From: Rhodospirillaceae bacterium
Lineage (GTDB): Bacteria > Pseudomonadota > Alphaproteobacteria > UBA8366
Length of the DNA: 64,000 bases
Assembly (NCBI GenBank): GCA_002716125.1
Contig: PAZH01000010.1
Location: 26,893 to 90,892, forward strand
Direction: 5' to 3'
Of this stretch, positions 7,617-16,402 are shown in pieces (positions within the stretch are counted from its first letter, which is position 1; every line of letters begins with the position of its first letter). The notes below the pieces were generated by a model that was not told the origin of the DNA, ran no database searches, and worked only from the letters and a program-made list of their open reading frames with translations. A program made the position numbers and the translations under genes.

Positions 7617-8573
7617 ATGCTGAATTTGCCGAAAAAAGTTACCGTCGTGGAGGTCGGCCCGCGCGACGGCTTGCAGAGTTTTCCGAATTGGGTTGAAACC
7701 GACACCAAGGTCGAAATGATCGACCGCTTATCGGCGGCAGGTTATCCGGTTATCGAAGTCACCAATTTCGCCCACCCAAAGGTTATCCCAAACTTAAGCG
7801 ATGCCGAAGAGGTAATGGCACGAATCGAACGACGCCCAGGAACCGTTTATCGCGCTTTGGTGCCAAATGCCCGTGGCGCGGAACGGGCGGCCAAGACCGA
7901 TTGCGACGAGATGCTCGGCCTCATCACCGTATCGAAAACATACCTCGCCAAAAATCAGAACATGGAGCGGGACGAAGCCATCGATCAAGGCGTCAAAGCC
8001 TTTGAGATTGCCGAGAAGGCGGGCGCCAAGTTCGTCATGGCGCTCGGCATGGCGCTCTGGTGTCCCTATGAAGGTCGGATCGACGAAGATGATTCCTTGG
8101 CCGTCGCTCAACGGTACTACGATGCCGGCATCCGGCGTTTCTATTTCGCCGGGTCCGTCGGCATGGAAGACCCGCGGCACGTCAACGCGCTATTCGCTCG
8201 CGCGACCGAGCGTTTCGCAGACGCGGAATTCGGCTGGCACGTCCACAACCTCGCCGGCATGGGGACCGCCAACATCATTGCCGCGCTCGACGGCGGCGCC
8301 ACCTCGATCGAAGGGGCAATTTGCGGCCTCGGCGGTGGAATCGTAATGCCGACAACCATGGGATCCGTCGGCAATTTTCCAAGCGAAGACATCGTCCACA
8401 TGTTGAACGAAATGGGCATCGAGACCGGCGTCGATACTGTGGCGGCTAAAGAAGCCGCCGCCGACATCGCCAAGATGATCGATATCGAGCCGCGCAGTCA
8501 CATCACCCACTGCGGGACGCGCGCCGATGTACAGTTAAAAGGCCAGAAAAACCCGCGCGCTCATCCGGTATAA
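7617..8573 (+). CDS. hydroxymethylglutaryl-CoA lyase family enzyme
   Basis: DRE-TIM metallolyase of 318 residues. VEVGPRDGLQSF carries the catalytic Arg-Asp pair, FGWHVHNLAGMG supplies the two metal-binding His residues, and GAICGLGGG matches the HMG-CoA-lyase Cys loop. The C-terminus (THCGTRADVQLKG) is not the standard mitochondrial type, so the substrate may be another 3-hydroxy-3-methyl acyl-CoA. GGAGGG precedes the ATG. It ends the plus-strand run that begins with the acyl-CoA dehydrogenase; leucine or isoprenoid-type catabolism would fit. Confidence 0.83.
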   Translation: MLNLPKKVTVVEVGPRDGLQSFPNWVETDTKVEMIDRLSAAGYPVIEVTNFAHPKVIPNLSDAEEVMARIERRPGTVYRALVPNARGAERAAKTDCDEMLGLITVSKTYLAKNQNMERDEAIDQGVKAFEIAEKAGAKFVMALGMALWCPYEGRIDEDDSLAVAQRYYDAGIRRFYFAGSVGMEDPRHVNALFARATERFADAEFGWHVHNLAGMGTANIIAALDGGATSIEGAICGLGGGIVMPTTMGSVGNFPSEDIVHMLNEMGIETGVDTVAAKEAAADIAKMIDIEPRSHITHCGTRADVQLKGQKNPRAHPV

Positions 8574-8636
8574 GGCCACCCACGTCAGTGCGCCGCAACG
8601 CGATGCAAAGGCGAAGACCAAAACACGACAGATTTT

Positions 8637-9980
8637 CTATTTTTGTCGATAACCGGACAAACCAAGATTCTCTCGCAGCGTCGTGCCTTTGTATTCCTTG
8701 TGATAGAGGCCACGGCGCTGCAATTCGGGCACGACATAACGGGTAAATTCCTCATAAGCGCCCGGCATGTGGGTCGCGGCGAGGACATAGCCGTCGCACG
8801 CGCCTTCGACAAACCATTCCTCTAGGTTATCTGCTACTTGTTTCGGATTACCAACAAAATGTGGCGCCTCCCGAATTGTGCCGCGACCGCTGAATTCAAC
8901 AAAGTCCGCAAGCGTTGGATTCTGCTTGCCGCTCATCCGGATAATACGATCCAATATTCCGCGCAAACCGCTGATGCCTTCCAGTTCTTCATCCGAGAAC
9001 GGTTCATCCATTTGTTTTGTTGCAAAATCGAAATTAAGCGCCTCCGACAAGAGCGCCAGGCCGTCTATCGGTTTCGCGAGACTGTCGATATAAGCGTATT
9101 TGTCCTCGGCAATGCTTTGGGTCTCACCCACCGTTACGTAGACCGCCGGGGCAATGGTAATCGTGTCCGGATCGCGGCCCAGCCTCTCGGCGTCCGCCCG
9201 CATTTCACTGCGGACCTGTTTTCCCTGCTCAACACTGGTCAAAATCGTGAAGATCACTTCGCCCCACTCGATCGCGAATTGGCGTCCGCGTCCGCTTTGC
9301 CCCGCCTGGATGACAACCGGGTGGCCCTGTGGCGATTGTGGCACCGTGAACGTGCCCTTGTTTTGGAACCAGTCGCCAGCGTGTTCGGTCCGATGGACTT
9401 TCGCGGGATCGGCAAAGACACCGTTCGCTTTGTCGAGTTGAATAGCGTCCGGCTCCCACGCATTCCACATATCGATGACATTCTTCATTAACTCATCGGC
9501 ACGGTCGTAGCGCCGGTCGTGTTCGATCGTCCCGGCGGCCCCCATGTTGAAAGCTTCGGAGTCGTTGAGCGACGTCACCACATTCCAACCGGCGCGGCCG
9601 CCCGTCATATGATCGAGCGTCATAAAGGTCCGGGCAATATGAAAGGGTCCGTAATAGGTGGTCGAGCAAGTCGCCGCGAGGCCAAGACACTTGGTCCCCA
9701 TCGCCATCGTCGCCAGGATCGGCACCGGATCCATTTTGACGACCCGCACACCGTTGCGAACGGATTCAGCATGATCGGCTCCATAGATGTCCGGCATCGC
9801 CAATCGGTCGTCGAAAAAGCCAAGATGGAACTTCCCGTCCTCGAGCGCCCGGGCGATACGGGCGTAATAGGCGGGCGACATGAAGTCACCGGCGGATTCA
9901 CTGTGCCGCCAGGAGGCCGGATAGTTGGAACAGTTCTGCGCTTGCAGGAAACCCACCATCACAATCTGTCTGTCCGCCAT
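8637..9980 (-). CDS. LLM-class flavin-dependent monooxygenase, NtaA/SnaA/DszA family
   Basis: Luciferase-like two-component monooxygenase of 447 residues, the standard length for the nitrilotriacetate/pristinamycin/dibenzothiophene-sulfone monooxygenase family. Visible segments: FLQAQNCSNYPASWRH, TTYYGPFHIARTF, DHMTGGRAGWNVVTS and PVVIQAGQSGRGRQFA. It needs reduced FMN from a separate flavin reductase; none is adjacent, though a Fre-like gene sits at 52406. It diverges from the SDR/FMO pair across an 87-base gap that holds an inverted repeat. The substrate is unpredictable; N-, S- and C-containing compounds are all known for this family. Confidence 0.9.
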   Translation of the reverse strand: MADRQIVMVGFLQAQNCSNYPASWRHSESAGDFMSPAYYARIARALEDGKFHLGFFDDRLAMPDIYGADHAESVRNGVRVVKMDPVPILATMAMGTKCLGLAATCSTTYYGPFHIARTFMTLDHMTGGRAGWNVVTSLNDSEAFNMGAAGTIEHDRRYDRADELMKNVIDMWNAWEPDAIQLDKANGVFADPAKVHRTEHAGDWFQNKGTFTVPQSPQGHPVVIQAGQSGRGRQFAIEWGEVIFTILTSVEQGKQVRSEMRADAERLGRDPDTITIAPAVYVTVGETQSIAEDKYAYIDSLAKPIDGLALLSEALNFDFATKQMDEPFSDEELEGISGLRGILDRIIRMSGKQNPTLADFVEFSGRGTIREAPHFVGNPKQVADNLEEWFVEGACDGYVLAATHMPGAYEEFTRYVVPELQRRGLYHKEYKGTTLRENLGLSGYRQK

Positions 9981-9994
9981 CGCTGTCTCTCTTC

Positions 9995-10024
9995 GATTAA
10001 AGTCGCCGCAACCGGGCTTTAATC
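9995..10024. promoter_or_regulatory. inverted repeat, candidate shared operator
   Basis: GATTAAAG (9995-10002) and CTTTAATC (10017-10024) form perfect 8-base arms with a 14-base spacer. They sit centrally between the divergent monooxygenase and SDR genes. Arm centres are about two helical turns apart, typical of a dimeric regulator site. No cognate regulator is adjacent. Confidence 0.4.
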
Positions 10025-10067
10025 TAAATCATTCGCCAAGGACGGAAACCAAACAAAGGTGCGACAA

Positions 10068-10919
10068 ATGGGCAAACTGGATGGAAAACACGTCGTCGTG
10101 ACGGGCGCGAGCCGCGGTATCGGACAAGCCATCGCCGAACTCTTTGCAAAGGAGGGTGGCAAGATCGTTTGTGCCGCGCGGACTTTGAACGAAGGCGACC
10201 ACATGCTGGAAGGTTCTCTCTCGCGCACCGTTCAGAGTATCCAGGACTCGGGCGGCGAAGCGACCGCCGTCGCGTGCGACATCTCGGAGGAAGAAGGTTG
10301 CGAGCAATTGCTCGAAGCGGCACGCGCGGCTTATGGTCCGGTCGATGTGCTCGTGAACAACGCGGCCCTCAATTACTACATCCCAATTGCCGACTACCAG
10401 ACGAACCGGTGGCTCCGCTGCTTCAAAATCAACGTGCATGCGCCCTTCATTCTCTCCCGCAATGTCCTGCCGGATATGAAGGCGTCGGACGGTCATTGCG
10501 CCATCGTCAATATTAGCTCCGGGGCGGCCATCGGTCCTGGGCGCGGCCCCTACGAAGGCGTGCTTCGCCATGGCGGCACCATGTACGGCGCCACCAAGGC
10601 CGCCCTCGAACGCTTCACACAAGGCTTGGCGGAAGAAGTCGCGGAATGCGGAAATATTGCAGTCTCTGCCGTTTCGCCTTCGCGCGTCGTCCCCACACCT
10701 GGCACCGTCCATCATAAACTGGTCGAAGGCATGGAAGACCCGAAAGGTGAGCCGCCCTCGTATATGGCGGACTCGGCCTTGCTTCTGGCGACCGAGGATA
10801 TCGCGAAAATCAACGGGCGCGTGACGTACAGTCAGGTCATCCTGAGTGAGTTTGGCTGGATCGAAAACCCCGTTGGCCGCGGCATCGATTCGCGGGGGTC
10901 CGGATACTCCGAGATATGA
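10068..10919 (+). CDS. short-chain dehydrogenase/reductase
   Basis: NAD(P)-dependent SDR of 283 residues. Cofactor motif VVTGASRGIGQAIAEL near the N-terminus, NNAALNYY (NNAG equivalent), catalytic Ser in NISSGAAIG and YGATKAALERF as the YxxxK motif. The segment around GGTMYGATKAAL is longer than classical, with a PGRGPYEGVLRHG insertion. The start is the ATG at 10068 with AAGG upstream; a GTG at 10059 is possible. The stop overlaps the monooxygenase start (ATGA), so they are translationally coupled and probably act in one pathway, with the SDR acting on an alcohol or ketone linked to the monooxygenase reaction. Confidence 0.88.
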   Translation: MGKLDGKHVVVTGASRGIGQAIAELFAKEGGKIVCAARTLNEGDHMLEGSLSRTVQSIQDSGGEATAVACDISEEEGCEQLLEAARAAYGPVDVLVNNAALNYYIPIADYQTNRWLRCFKINVHAPFILSRNVLPDMKASDGHCAIVNISSGAAIGPGRGPYEGVLRHGGTMYGATKAALERFTQGLAEEVAECGNIAVSAVSPSRVVPTPGTVHHKLVEGMEDPKGEPPSYMADSALLLATEDIAKINGRVTYSQVILSEFGWIENPVGRGIDSRGSGYSEI

Positions 10920-12709
10920 CGGCGTTTCCCGACGACACGCTTCAGGCAGCAAAAGACTGGCTCGATAGGTTCGCGGCGGCGCTCGCCGCGAACGATGCCG
11001 ACAGGTTGGCGTCTCTCTTCCGAGACGACTCACATTGGCGCGACGTCCTCGCCTTCACCTGGCATTTGACCACGGTAAACGGCGCATCCGCTCTCGCGAA
11101 GGCCATCTGCGAAACACAAACAGAAACCAAAGCGTTCGACTTCGAGATCGACCCGGACCGCACCCCACCCCGTGTCGTCACGCGCGCCGGCACCGAAACC
11201 CTGGAAACAATATTTCGGTTCGAGACCAAACTCGGCCGAGGCAGCGGCGTGTTCCGTCTTGTGCCGGGTACCGAGGGCCTTGCCGGATGGACTTTTCACA
11301 CCGCACTCCAGGAACTGAAAGGCCATGAGGAGAAAGTCGGCTGGAACCGACCAAAGGGCGAATCCTATGCCCGAGATTTTGGGGGACCGAATTGGCTCGA
11401 TCAGCGCGAAGCCGCACAGGCATATGAAGATCGCGATCCAGAAGTCGTTGTCGTCGGTGCCGGGCAAGCCGGTCTCGACATCGCCGCCCGGCTCGGTCAG
11501 CTCGACATCGACACGCTGGTCATCGACCGGCACGAACGGATCGGCGACAATTGGCGCAAACGCTACCATTCGCTGACTCTGCACAACGAAGTGCATGTCA
11601 ATCATATGCCCTACATGCCCTTTCCGGATACGTGGCCGACCTATGTGCCGAAGGACAAGCTAGCGAATTGGTTCGAAGCCTATGCCGACGCGATGGAACT
11701 GAATGTCTGGAACAGCACGGAGTTTGCCGGCGGCGACTACGACGACACGGAAGAACGCTGGACCGTGACTTTGCGCCGCGCCGATGGCAGCGAACGCATC
11801 ATGCGGCCGCGCCATGTCGTCATGGCGGTCGGCGTGAGCGGCATCAAGAGCATGCCAGAGCTTCCGGGCCTAAGTGAATTCGCCGGCACAGTCGTGCATT
11901 CAACCGACTATACGGATGGTGAGCCCTGGGCCGGTAAACGGGCGCTCATCATTGGCACCGGCAACAGCGGGCACGACGTCGCTCAAGACCTGCACAGCCA
12001 CGGCGCCCAGGCGACCCTGGTCCAACGCCGCCCCACCACGGTGGTGAGCGTCGAGCCAAGCGGTCAGCTCGTCTACGGCCTCTACAAGGAGGGGCCGCCG
12101 ACCGAGGATTGCGACCTCATCGTCACCTCCGTTCCCTTTCCAATCCTAAAACGTACCTACCAGCTGATCGTCAAAGAGAGCCAAAAGGCCGACAAGGACC
12201 TGCTCGAGAAACTCGAGGCGGTCGGCTTCAAGATGGATGTCGGCGAGGAAGGCACCGGTTTTCAGATGAAGTATCTGCAGCGGGGCGGCGGATATTACCT
12301 GAATGTCGGTTGCTCTGAATTGATCATCGAGGGTGAGGTCGGCCTGCTGCAATTTGACGAAATTGATACGTTCGTGCCCGAGGGCGCCCGATTGAAAGAC
12401 GGCCGCACGGTGCCTGCCGACCTCCTCGTCATGGCGACCGGCTATAAAGGTCAGCAAGATTTGATGCGCCTCTTCTTCGGCGACAAGATTGCCGAGCGTG
12501 CCGGCCCCGTCTGGGGTTTTTCCGATGATGGCGAGCTCGCCAATATGTGGAAACGCACCGGCCAACCCGGCCTCTGGTTCATCGCCGGTAGCCTCGCGCA
12601 GTGCCGCATCTATTCGAAGTACCTCGCTCTGCAGATCAAGGCCTGCGAGGAAGGGATCATTCCGCGCAAACTGAAAATCGAACCCACAACGGCGATTGCC
12701 GCCGAATAA
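10916..12709 (+). CDS. flavin-containing monooxygenase with NTF2/SnoaL-like N-terminal domain
   Basis: FAD/NADPH monooxygenase of 597 residues. Residues about 1-135 look like a SnoaL/NTF2-like cone domain (AAKDWLDRFAAALAANDADR then LFRDDSHWRD). The flavoprotein part has FAD motif GAGQAG at 181-186, NADPH motif GTGNSG at 347-352, and an FMO fingerprint FAGTVVHSTDY (Phe322, His328, Tyr332). The fingerprint lacks the trailing WP of Baeyer-Villiger enzymes, so an N- or S-oxidising or hydroxylating FMO of the CzcO group is favoured. It overlaps the SDR by 4 bases. No membrane segment. Substrate unknown. Confidence 0.85.
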   Translation: MTAFPDDTLQAAKDWLDRFAAALAANDADRLASLFRDDSHWRDVLAFTWHLTTVNGASALAKAICETQTETKAFDFEIDPDRTPPRVVTRAGTETLETIFRFETKLGRGSGVFRLVPGTEGLAGWTFHTALQELKGHEEKVGWNRPKGESYARDFGGPNWLDQREAAQAYEDRDPEVVVVGAGQAGLDIAARLGQLDIDTLVIDRHERIGDNWRKRYHSLTLHNEVHVNHMPYMPFPDTWPTYVPKDKLANWFEAYADAMELNVWNSTEFAGGDYDDTEERWTVTLRRADGSERIMRPRHVVMAVGVSGIKSMPELPGLSEFAGTVVHSTDYTDGEPWAGKRALIIGTGNSGHDVAQDLHSHGAQATLVQRRPTTVVSVEPSGQLVYGLYKEGPPTEDCDLIVTSVPFPILKRTYQLIVKESQKADKDLLEKLEAVGFKMDVGEEGTGFQMKYLQRGGGYYLNVGCSELIIEGEVGLLQFDEIDTFVPEGARLKDGRTVPADLLVMATGYKGQQDLMRLFFGDKIAERAGPVWGFSDDGELANMWKRTGQPGLWFIAGSLAQCRIYSKYLALQIKACEEGIIPRKLKIEPTTAIAAE

Positions 12710-12777
12710 CGCTCGCGAAAAATTGCGTTCCGAAAACGGACACTTTCTTCCACAATAACCCCAAGCGAGGAAGTGTG

Positions 12778-13143
12778 ATGGAAGCAATCGAGAACGCCGC
12801 CTTTATTTCGGTCGGCCGGGCCTGTGGATTTGTCGGGCTCGCGGTCTTCTGTATCGTCTTCGGCCTAATGTACGATCCAGTCTTTGCAGCTCGTGCCGGC
12901 GGACTGATTACGCTTGGCTTGGCGGCCATCCTGTCCGGCTATGCGCATTTCGCGCGCACCCGCTATTACAAACGGACCGAGGTCTGGACGATCCTCAAAA
13001 AAGAAGAACGCCCGCCCGAAAACATCGCCCAACGCATGATCGGCGAAGTGCTGCTTGTCACATACATAAAATTCGCCCGGCAAACGGCGCTCGTATCGTT
13101 GACCTTCCTCGCGGCGTCATTGGTTTTACAGTTTACGCTCTGA
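12778..13143 (+). CDS. small integral membrane protein, unknown function
   Basis: A 121-residue protein with three predicted membrane helices: VGLAVFCIVFGLMYDPV (about 18-34), GLITLGLAAILSGYAHFA (about 41-58) and the C-terminal ALVSLTFLAASLVLQF (about 104-119). The loop between helices 2 and 3 is basic/acidic (YYKRTEVWTILKKEERPP). Start is the ATG at 12778 with GAGGAAG upstream; the frame is open further upstream but overlaps the monooxygenase. I do not recognise the family. Next to a cytochrome c' and a periplasmic Spy-like protein, it may belong to an envelope-associated set. Confidence 0.7.
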   Translation: MEAIENAAFISVGRACGFVGLAVFCIVFGLMYDPVFAARAGGLITLGLAAILSGYAHFARTRYYKRTEVWTILKKEERPPENIAQRMIGEVLLVTYIKFARQTALVSLTFLAASLVLQFTL

Positions 13144-13192
13144 CGAATTTCATTATTGACCTTACAGTTACGGCAGGGTCGACGATGCGGTC

Positions 13193-13687
13193 ATGCCCAA
13201 ACAGAATAAACAAACGCTCAAGTCGTGCGCTGGTGCGCTCGCCATACTCCTCTTTTTGATCCTCTTAACCTTGGCGCCGTTTGCCGGATACACACACGAC
13301 GGTGCGCAGGGCAACGTTGCGGCACGAATGTCGGCCATGAAGATGATGGGCAAAGCAGTGAAATCGTTGGCATTGATGTTTCGAAAATCGGAGCCTTTCG
13401 ACCGAGCGGCCGTTAAGTTCAACGCGTTGGCGATCGGTTCGCACGGCGGCACAGCGCTTCTTGAGTTATTCCCCAAGGGAAGCCGCTCGGAAGTTTCGGA
13501 AGCCAAGCCAGAAATCTGGCAGGACTGGAATAGTTTCGCTGAAGAAGCGATGAGGCTATCGGAGTCGGCAGCAGACCTCGCGAAAGCGGTGGACGATGGA
13601 AAATCAAAAAGTGAAAGCCGCAAAATATTCGAAAGCCTGACGCGTTCTTGTTCCGCCTGTCATAAGGCTTTCCGTCAGAAACAGTAG
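13193..13687 (+). CDS. cytochrome c' (class II c-type cytochrome)
   Basis: Periplasmic monohaem cytochrome of 164 residues. An N-terminal hydrophobic segment (ALAILLFLILLTLAPFAGY, about 15-33) is a signal peptide or anchor. The single haem site CSACH (153-157) is at the extreme C-terminus, as in cytochrome c', after a helical bundle (NVAARMSAMKMMGKAVKSL, FNALAIGSHGGTALLELFP, WNSFAEEAMRLSESAADLA). The K and W spacing in KPEIWQDWNSFA also matches the family. Cytochromes c' bind NO/CO and can protect against NO. The ribosome-binding site is weak. Confidence 0.88.
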   Translation: MPKQNKQTLKSCAGALAILLFLILLTLAPFAGYTHDGAQGNVAARMSAMKMMGKAVKSLALMFRKSEPFDRAAVKFNALAIGSHGGTALLELFPKGSRSEVSEAKPEIWQDWNSFAEEAMRLSESAADLAKAVDDGKSKSESRKIFESLTRSCSACHKAFRQKQ

Positions 13688-13724
13688 CAAAAGACTGAAC
13701 GGCGTACCGAATAGGAGACCATCA

Positions 13725-14330
13725 ATGTTCAACCGCACTCTCTACGCCCTAATCCTCGTTTTACCATTTACCGGTTGGTTTGGTGCCGGACCGGTAAGTG
13801 CGGAAAATATACATCACCATTCAAAATACGTTGGGCAGGAGCAACGTTCGATCAAAAGCTTGTCCGACGCCGATATCGCAGAGCTTCAGCGGGGCGGCGG
13901 TTGGGGGATGGCAAAAGCAGCGGAACTCAATGGTGTGCCAGGACCAATCCATCTATTGGAGCTCAAGGACGAAATACCGCTATCGGACGAACAAGTGTCC
14001 GTGATTACCCAGCTCTATCACCAAATGAAATCGGAAGCGATCGAGAGCGGCACACTTCTGATCGAATTGGAGGCGGCCCTCGACCGACAATTCCGCAACG
14101 GGACCGTTGACGAGACGGTCCTACGGGCCTCGCTGGAAGCCATTGCCGATGTTCGCATGCGCCTTCGATTTACGCATCTATCCGCTCACCTGCAGACCCC
14201 GCATATCCTGACACCCGATCAAATCGCCAAATATGCCTCGCTCCGCGGTTACGGGAAGACCAATCCCTGCGATAACATCCCCGTCGGCCACAGCGCGGCA
14301 ATGTGGCGAAAGCACAACGGCTGCAACTAG
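13725..14330 (+). CDS. periplasmic Spy/CpxP-like helical protein
   Basis: Exported 201-residue protein. Signal peptide about 1-25 (ALILVLPFTGWFGAG then SAEN). The mature start ENIHHHSKY has a short His cluster. The body has a helical LSDEQVSVITQLYHQMKSEA segment, reminiscent of the LTxxQ motif of the CpxP/Spy/heavy-metal-resistance group, and ILTPDQIAKYASLRGYG repeats that signature. Two Cys lie near the C-terminus (NPCDN and NGCN). AGGAGACC precedes the ATG. Probable role: envelope chaperone or metal-stress protein; this is family inference only. Confidence 0.65.
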   Translation: MFNRTLYALILVLPFTGWFGAGPVSAENIHHHSKYVGQEQRSIKSLSDADIAELQRGGGWGMAKAAELNGVPGPIHLLELKDEIPLSDEQVSVITQLYHQMKSEAIESGTLLIELEAALDRQFRNGTVDETVLRASLEAIADVRMRLRFTHLSAHLQTPHILTPDQIAKYASLRGYGKTNPCDNIPVGHSAAMWRKHNGCN

Positions 14331-14405
14331 ACAAGACAGCCCGCCTTCACAGGCGACCTATTGGCTCTACCATCATTCGCACGGATTTCCTGGGGAGGAT
14401 GTGTC

Positions 14406-15527
14406 ATGAAGTGGGGAACATTCAGTCTTAGCCAAATTCCGGACTTGAGCCGCGTTCCGGAGAATTTCGAGACCGATTTCGAGCAGTTTCAGCTTGCCGA
14501 AGAGCTGGGCTTCGACACGATTTGGATCGCCGAGCATTTGTTCTCGAGCTATGGGGTCGTGACGTCCTGCCAGGTGCTGGCAGCCGCCATCGCAAAAGCG
14601 ACAAAAAGGATCAAAATCGGTATGGCCGTCGTCGTGATGCCATTCAATCATCCGCTGCGTACGGCATCCGATTTCGCTTTGGTGGATATCCTCTCCGAAG
14701 GACGGTTGCTGTTCGGTGCTGGACGGGCTTATCAACCCCACGAATTCGTCGGTCTCGGCATTCCGATGGAAGACAGTCGGGGTATGTACGAAGAAGCAAT
14801 GGACATCATGCTGAAGGCTTGGGGGGATGAGCCGATCACCCATGACGGAGAATTCTGGACCATCCCGCAGCCGACCGATGTCCTACCGAAACCGGTTCAA
14901 AAACCGCACCCACCGCTCTACCAAGCCTGCATCTCGCCCGATAGTTTCAAGACGGCGGCGCAGAAGGGATTAGGCCTCCAGCTGGCTTCGCCATTCTCCT
15001 ACCGCACCTATCGTGAAGAATGGGTCGACAAGATCGAGGAAAGCATCGGCGTCTATGAAGCCGAGTGTGAGAAAGCCGGTCACGACCCGAAAGGAGCGGA
15101 GCGGATGATGTTACTGCCCTTCTTCGTCCATGAATCGCAGGACGAAGCCAAACGCATCGCGCAGGAACGGATGGAATGGTTCTACGCCAAGGTCACGGCC
15201 AATCAGAAATCGGTCGGCGGCCAGCCAGACCTCATCAAAGGCTATGAGCTCACCATGGCCGAAAGCAAAAAGACGCTTGAAGGCGGCTATCTAAATTTCG
15301 ACAAACTATATGAAAATGGTGCGGCGATCGCCGACGACCCAGCGACGTGCGCCGAAAAATTGAACGAACTGCGTGAGCGTCTCGGCATCACCGAGTTCGT
15401 GCTCTGGACGAATATCGGCGGCATGCCCGCCGCGGAATCAAAGGCGGCGATGAAGCTAATCATGAACGAGGTCGCCCCCCGCGTGAACGAGATGGAAGCG
15501 GCGGCGAACGCGAAAGCCGCTGAATAG
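14406..15527 (+). CDS. LLM-class flavin-dependent oxidoreductase (luciferase-like)
   Basis: A 373-residue LuxA-like protein: LGFDTIWIAEHLFSSYG, KRIKIGMAVVVMPFNHPLR, DILSEGRLLFGAGRAYQPHEF are standard for FMN-dependent group-A monooxygenases. The start is the ATG at 14406 behind GGGGAGGA; an upstream in-frame start at 14361 has no such site. It is followed after 10 bases by the hydratase-like gene and then the DUF1989 gene, suggesting a three-gene operon. It needs an external flavin reductase. Substrate unknown. Confidence 0.88.
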   Translation: MKWGTFSLSQIPDLSRVPENFETDFEQFQLAEELGFDTIWIAEHLFSSYGVVTSCQVLAAAIAKATKRIKIGMAVVVMPFNHPLRTASDFALVDILSEGRLLFGAGRAYQPHEFVGLGIPMEDSRGMYEEAMDIMLKAWGDEPITHDGEFWTIPQPTDVLPKPVQKPHPPLYQACISPDSFKTAAQKGLGLQLASPFSYRTYREEWVDKIEESIGVYEAECEKAGHDPKGAERMMLLPFFVHESQDEAKRIAQERMEWFYAKVTANQKSVGGQPDLIKGYELTMAESKKTLEGGYLNFDKLYENGAAIADDPATCAEKLNELRERLGITEFVLWTNIGGMPAAESKAAMKLIMNEVAPRVNEMEAAANAKAAE

Positions 15528-15537
15528 GAGAGACGAC

Positions 15538-16395
15538 GTGCCTGATATCAATATCGACGAACTGAAGAGCCATATCGGTACCATGGTCGAGGACTATGAC
15601 ATCGCAACGGCGGCGCCGTTGCGGGAGATGATCGTCACCTTCGACCGCGACGATGCGGCACCGGAAGACGGTGAGGCTATTCATCCGGGATGGCATGGCT
15701 GCTATTTCCTGCCTTTGTCTCGTCGAGCGACACTTGGGGCGGACGGACTGCCAACCGATACCGGAGTCCTGCCGAAAATGCCGCTGCCGCGGCGTATGTT
15801 CGCCGGCGGCCGTTTCGAGTTTCATGCCCCGATCAAAGTGGGCGACCGACTCCGCCGTGAGACAGAACTCATGGACTTATCGTTGCGTGAAGGGAGCACC
15901 GGCGTCCTCGTCTTCACCAAGATCGCCAACCGCATCTACAACGACAATGGGCTTTGTGTCGTTGAGGAGCGAGACGGCGTCTTCCGTGAAGGCCTAAAGC
16001 CCGGTGAGAAAAGCGGAATCCCGAAGCGCGATCCGATACCGGAAGACCTGCCTTGGCAAAAGGAGATGACGCCCGATGTCGTGCAGTTGTTCCGCTTCTC
16101 CGCCATTACCTTCAATCCGCACCGTATTCACTACGACCGAACCTATGCGATGGAGGTAGAGGGCTATCCCGGCCTTGTCGTGCACGGTCCTTTTACGACG
16201 CAATGTCTCCTCGACCTGGTCCGCGATATGAACCCGGATAAGACGATAAAGAAATTCGATATGCGGGCCCGCGCGCCGTTGTTCGATACAGCCCCCTTCA
16301 CAGTCTGCGGCCGGCCGACAGATGACGGCTGCGAAGTCTGGGCCGCGACTCCGGAAGGCACCGTCGCCATGCAAGCCCGAGTCGAATTCGCATAG
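15538..16395 (+). CDS. MaoC/HTD2-like hydratase (mesaconyl-C4-CoA / 3-methylfumaryl-CoA hydratase-like)
   Basis: A 285-residue double hot-dog protein. The first half holds an FAS1-like dehydratase domain (MPLPRRMFAGGRFEF, HAPIKVGDRLRRETELMDL); the second half has FSAITFNPHRIHYDRTYA, the hydratase-2 type motif, then GYPGLVVHGPFTTQCLLDLV. This matches the itaconyl-CoA / 3-methylfumaryl-CoA hydratase group. GTG start at 15538 with AGGAGAG upstream, 10 bases after the preceding stop. Expected role is hydration of an unsaturated (possibly branched C5) acyl-CoA. The exact substrate is unproven. Confidence 0.8.
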   Translation: MPDINIDELKSHIGTMVEDYDIATAAPLREMIVTFDRDDAAPEDGEAIHPGWHGCYFLPLSRRATLGADGLPTDTGVLPKMPLPRRMFAGGRFEFHAPIKVGDRLRRETELMDLSLREGSTGVLVFTKIANRIYNDNGLCVVEERDGVFREGLKPGEKSGIPKRDPIPEDLPWQKEMTPDVVQLFRFSAITFNPHRIHYDRTYAMEVEGYPGLVVHGPFTTQCLLDLVRDMNPDKTIKKFDMRARAPLFDTAPFTVCGRPTDDGCEVWAATPEGTVAMQARVEFA

Positions 16396-16402
16396 TCTGA
16401 CG

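Noticed and set aside
10029..11033. 334-codon minus-strand open frame opposite the SDR
   Set aside because: Arg/Ala-rich low-complexity composition typical of shadow frames; the SDR has clear motifs.
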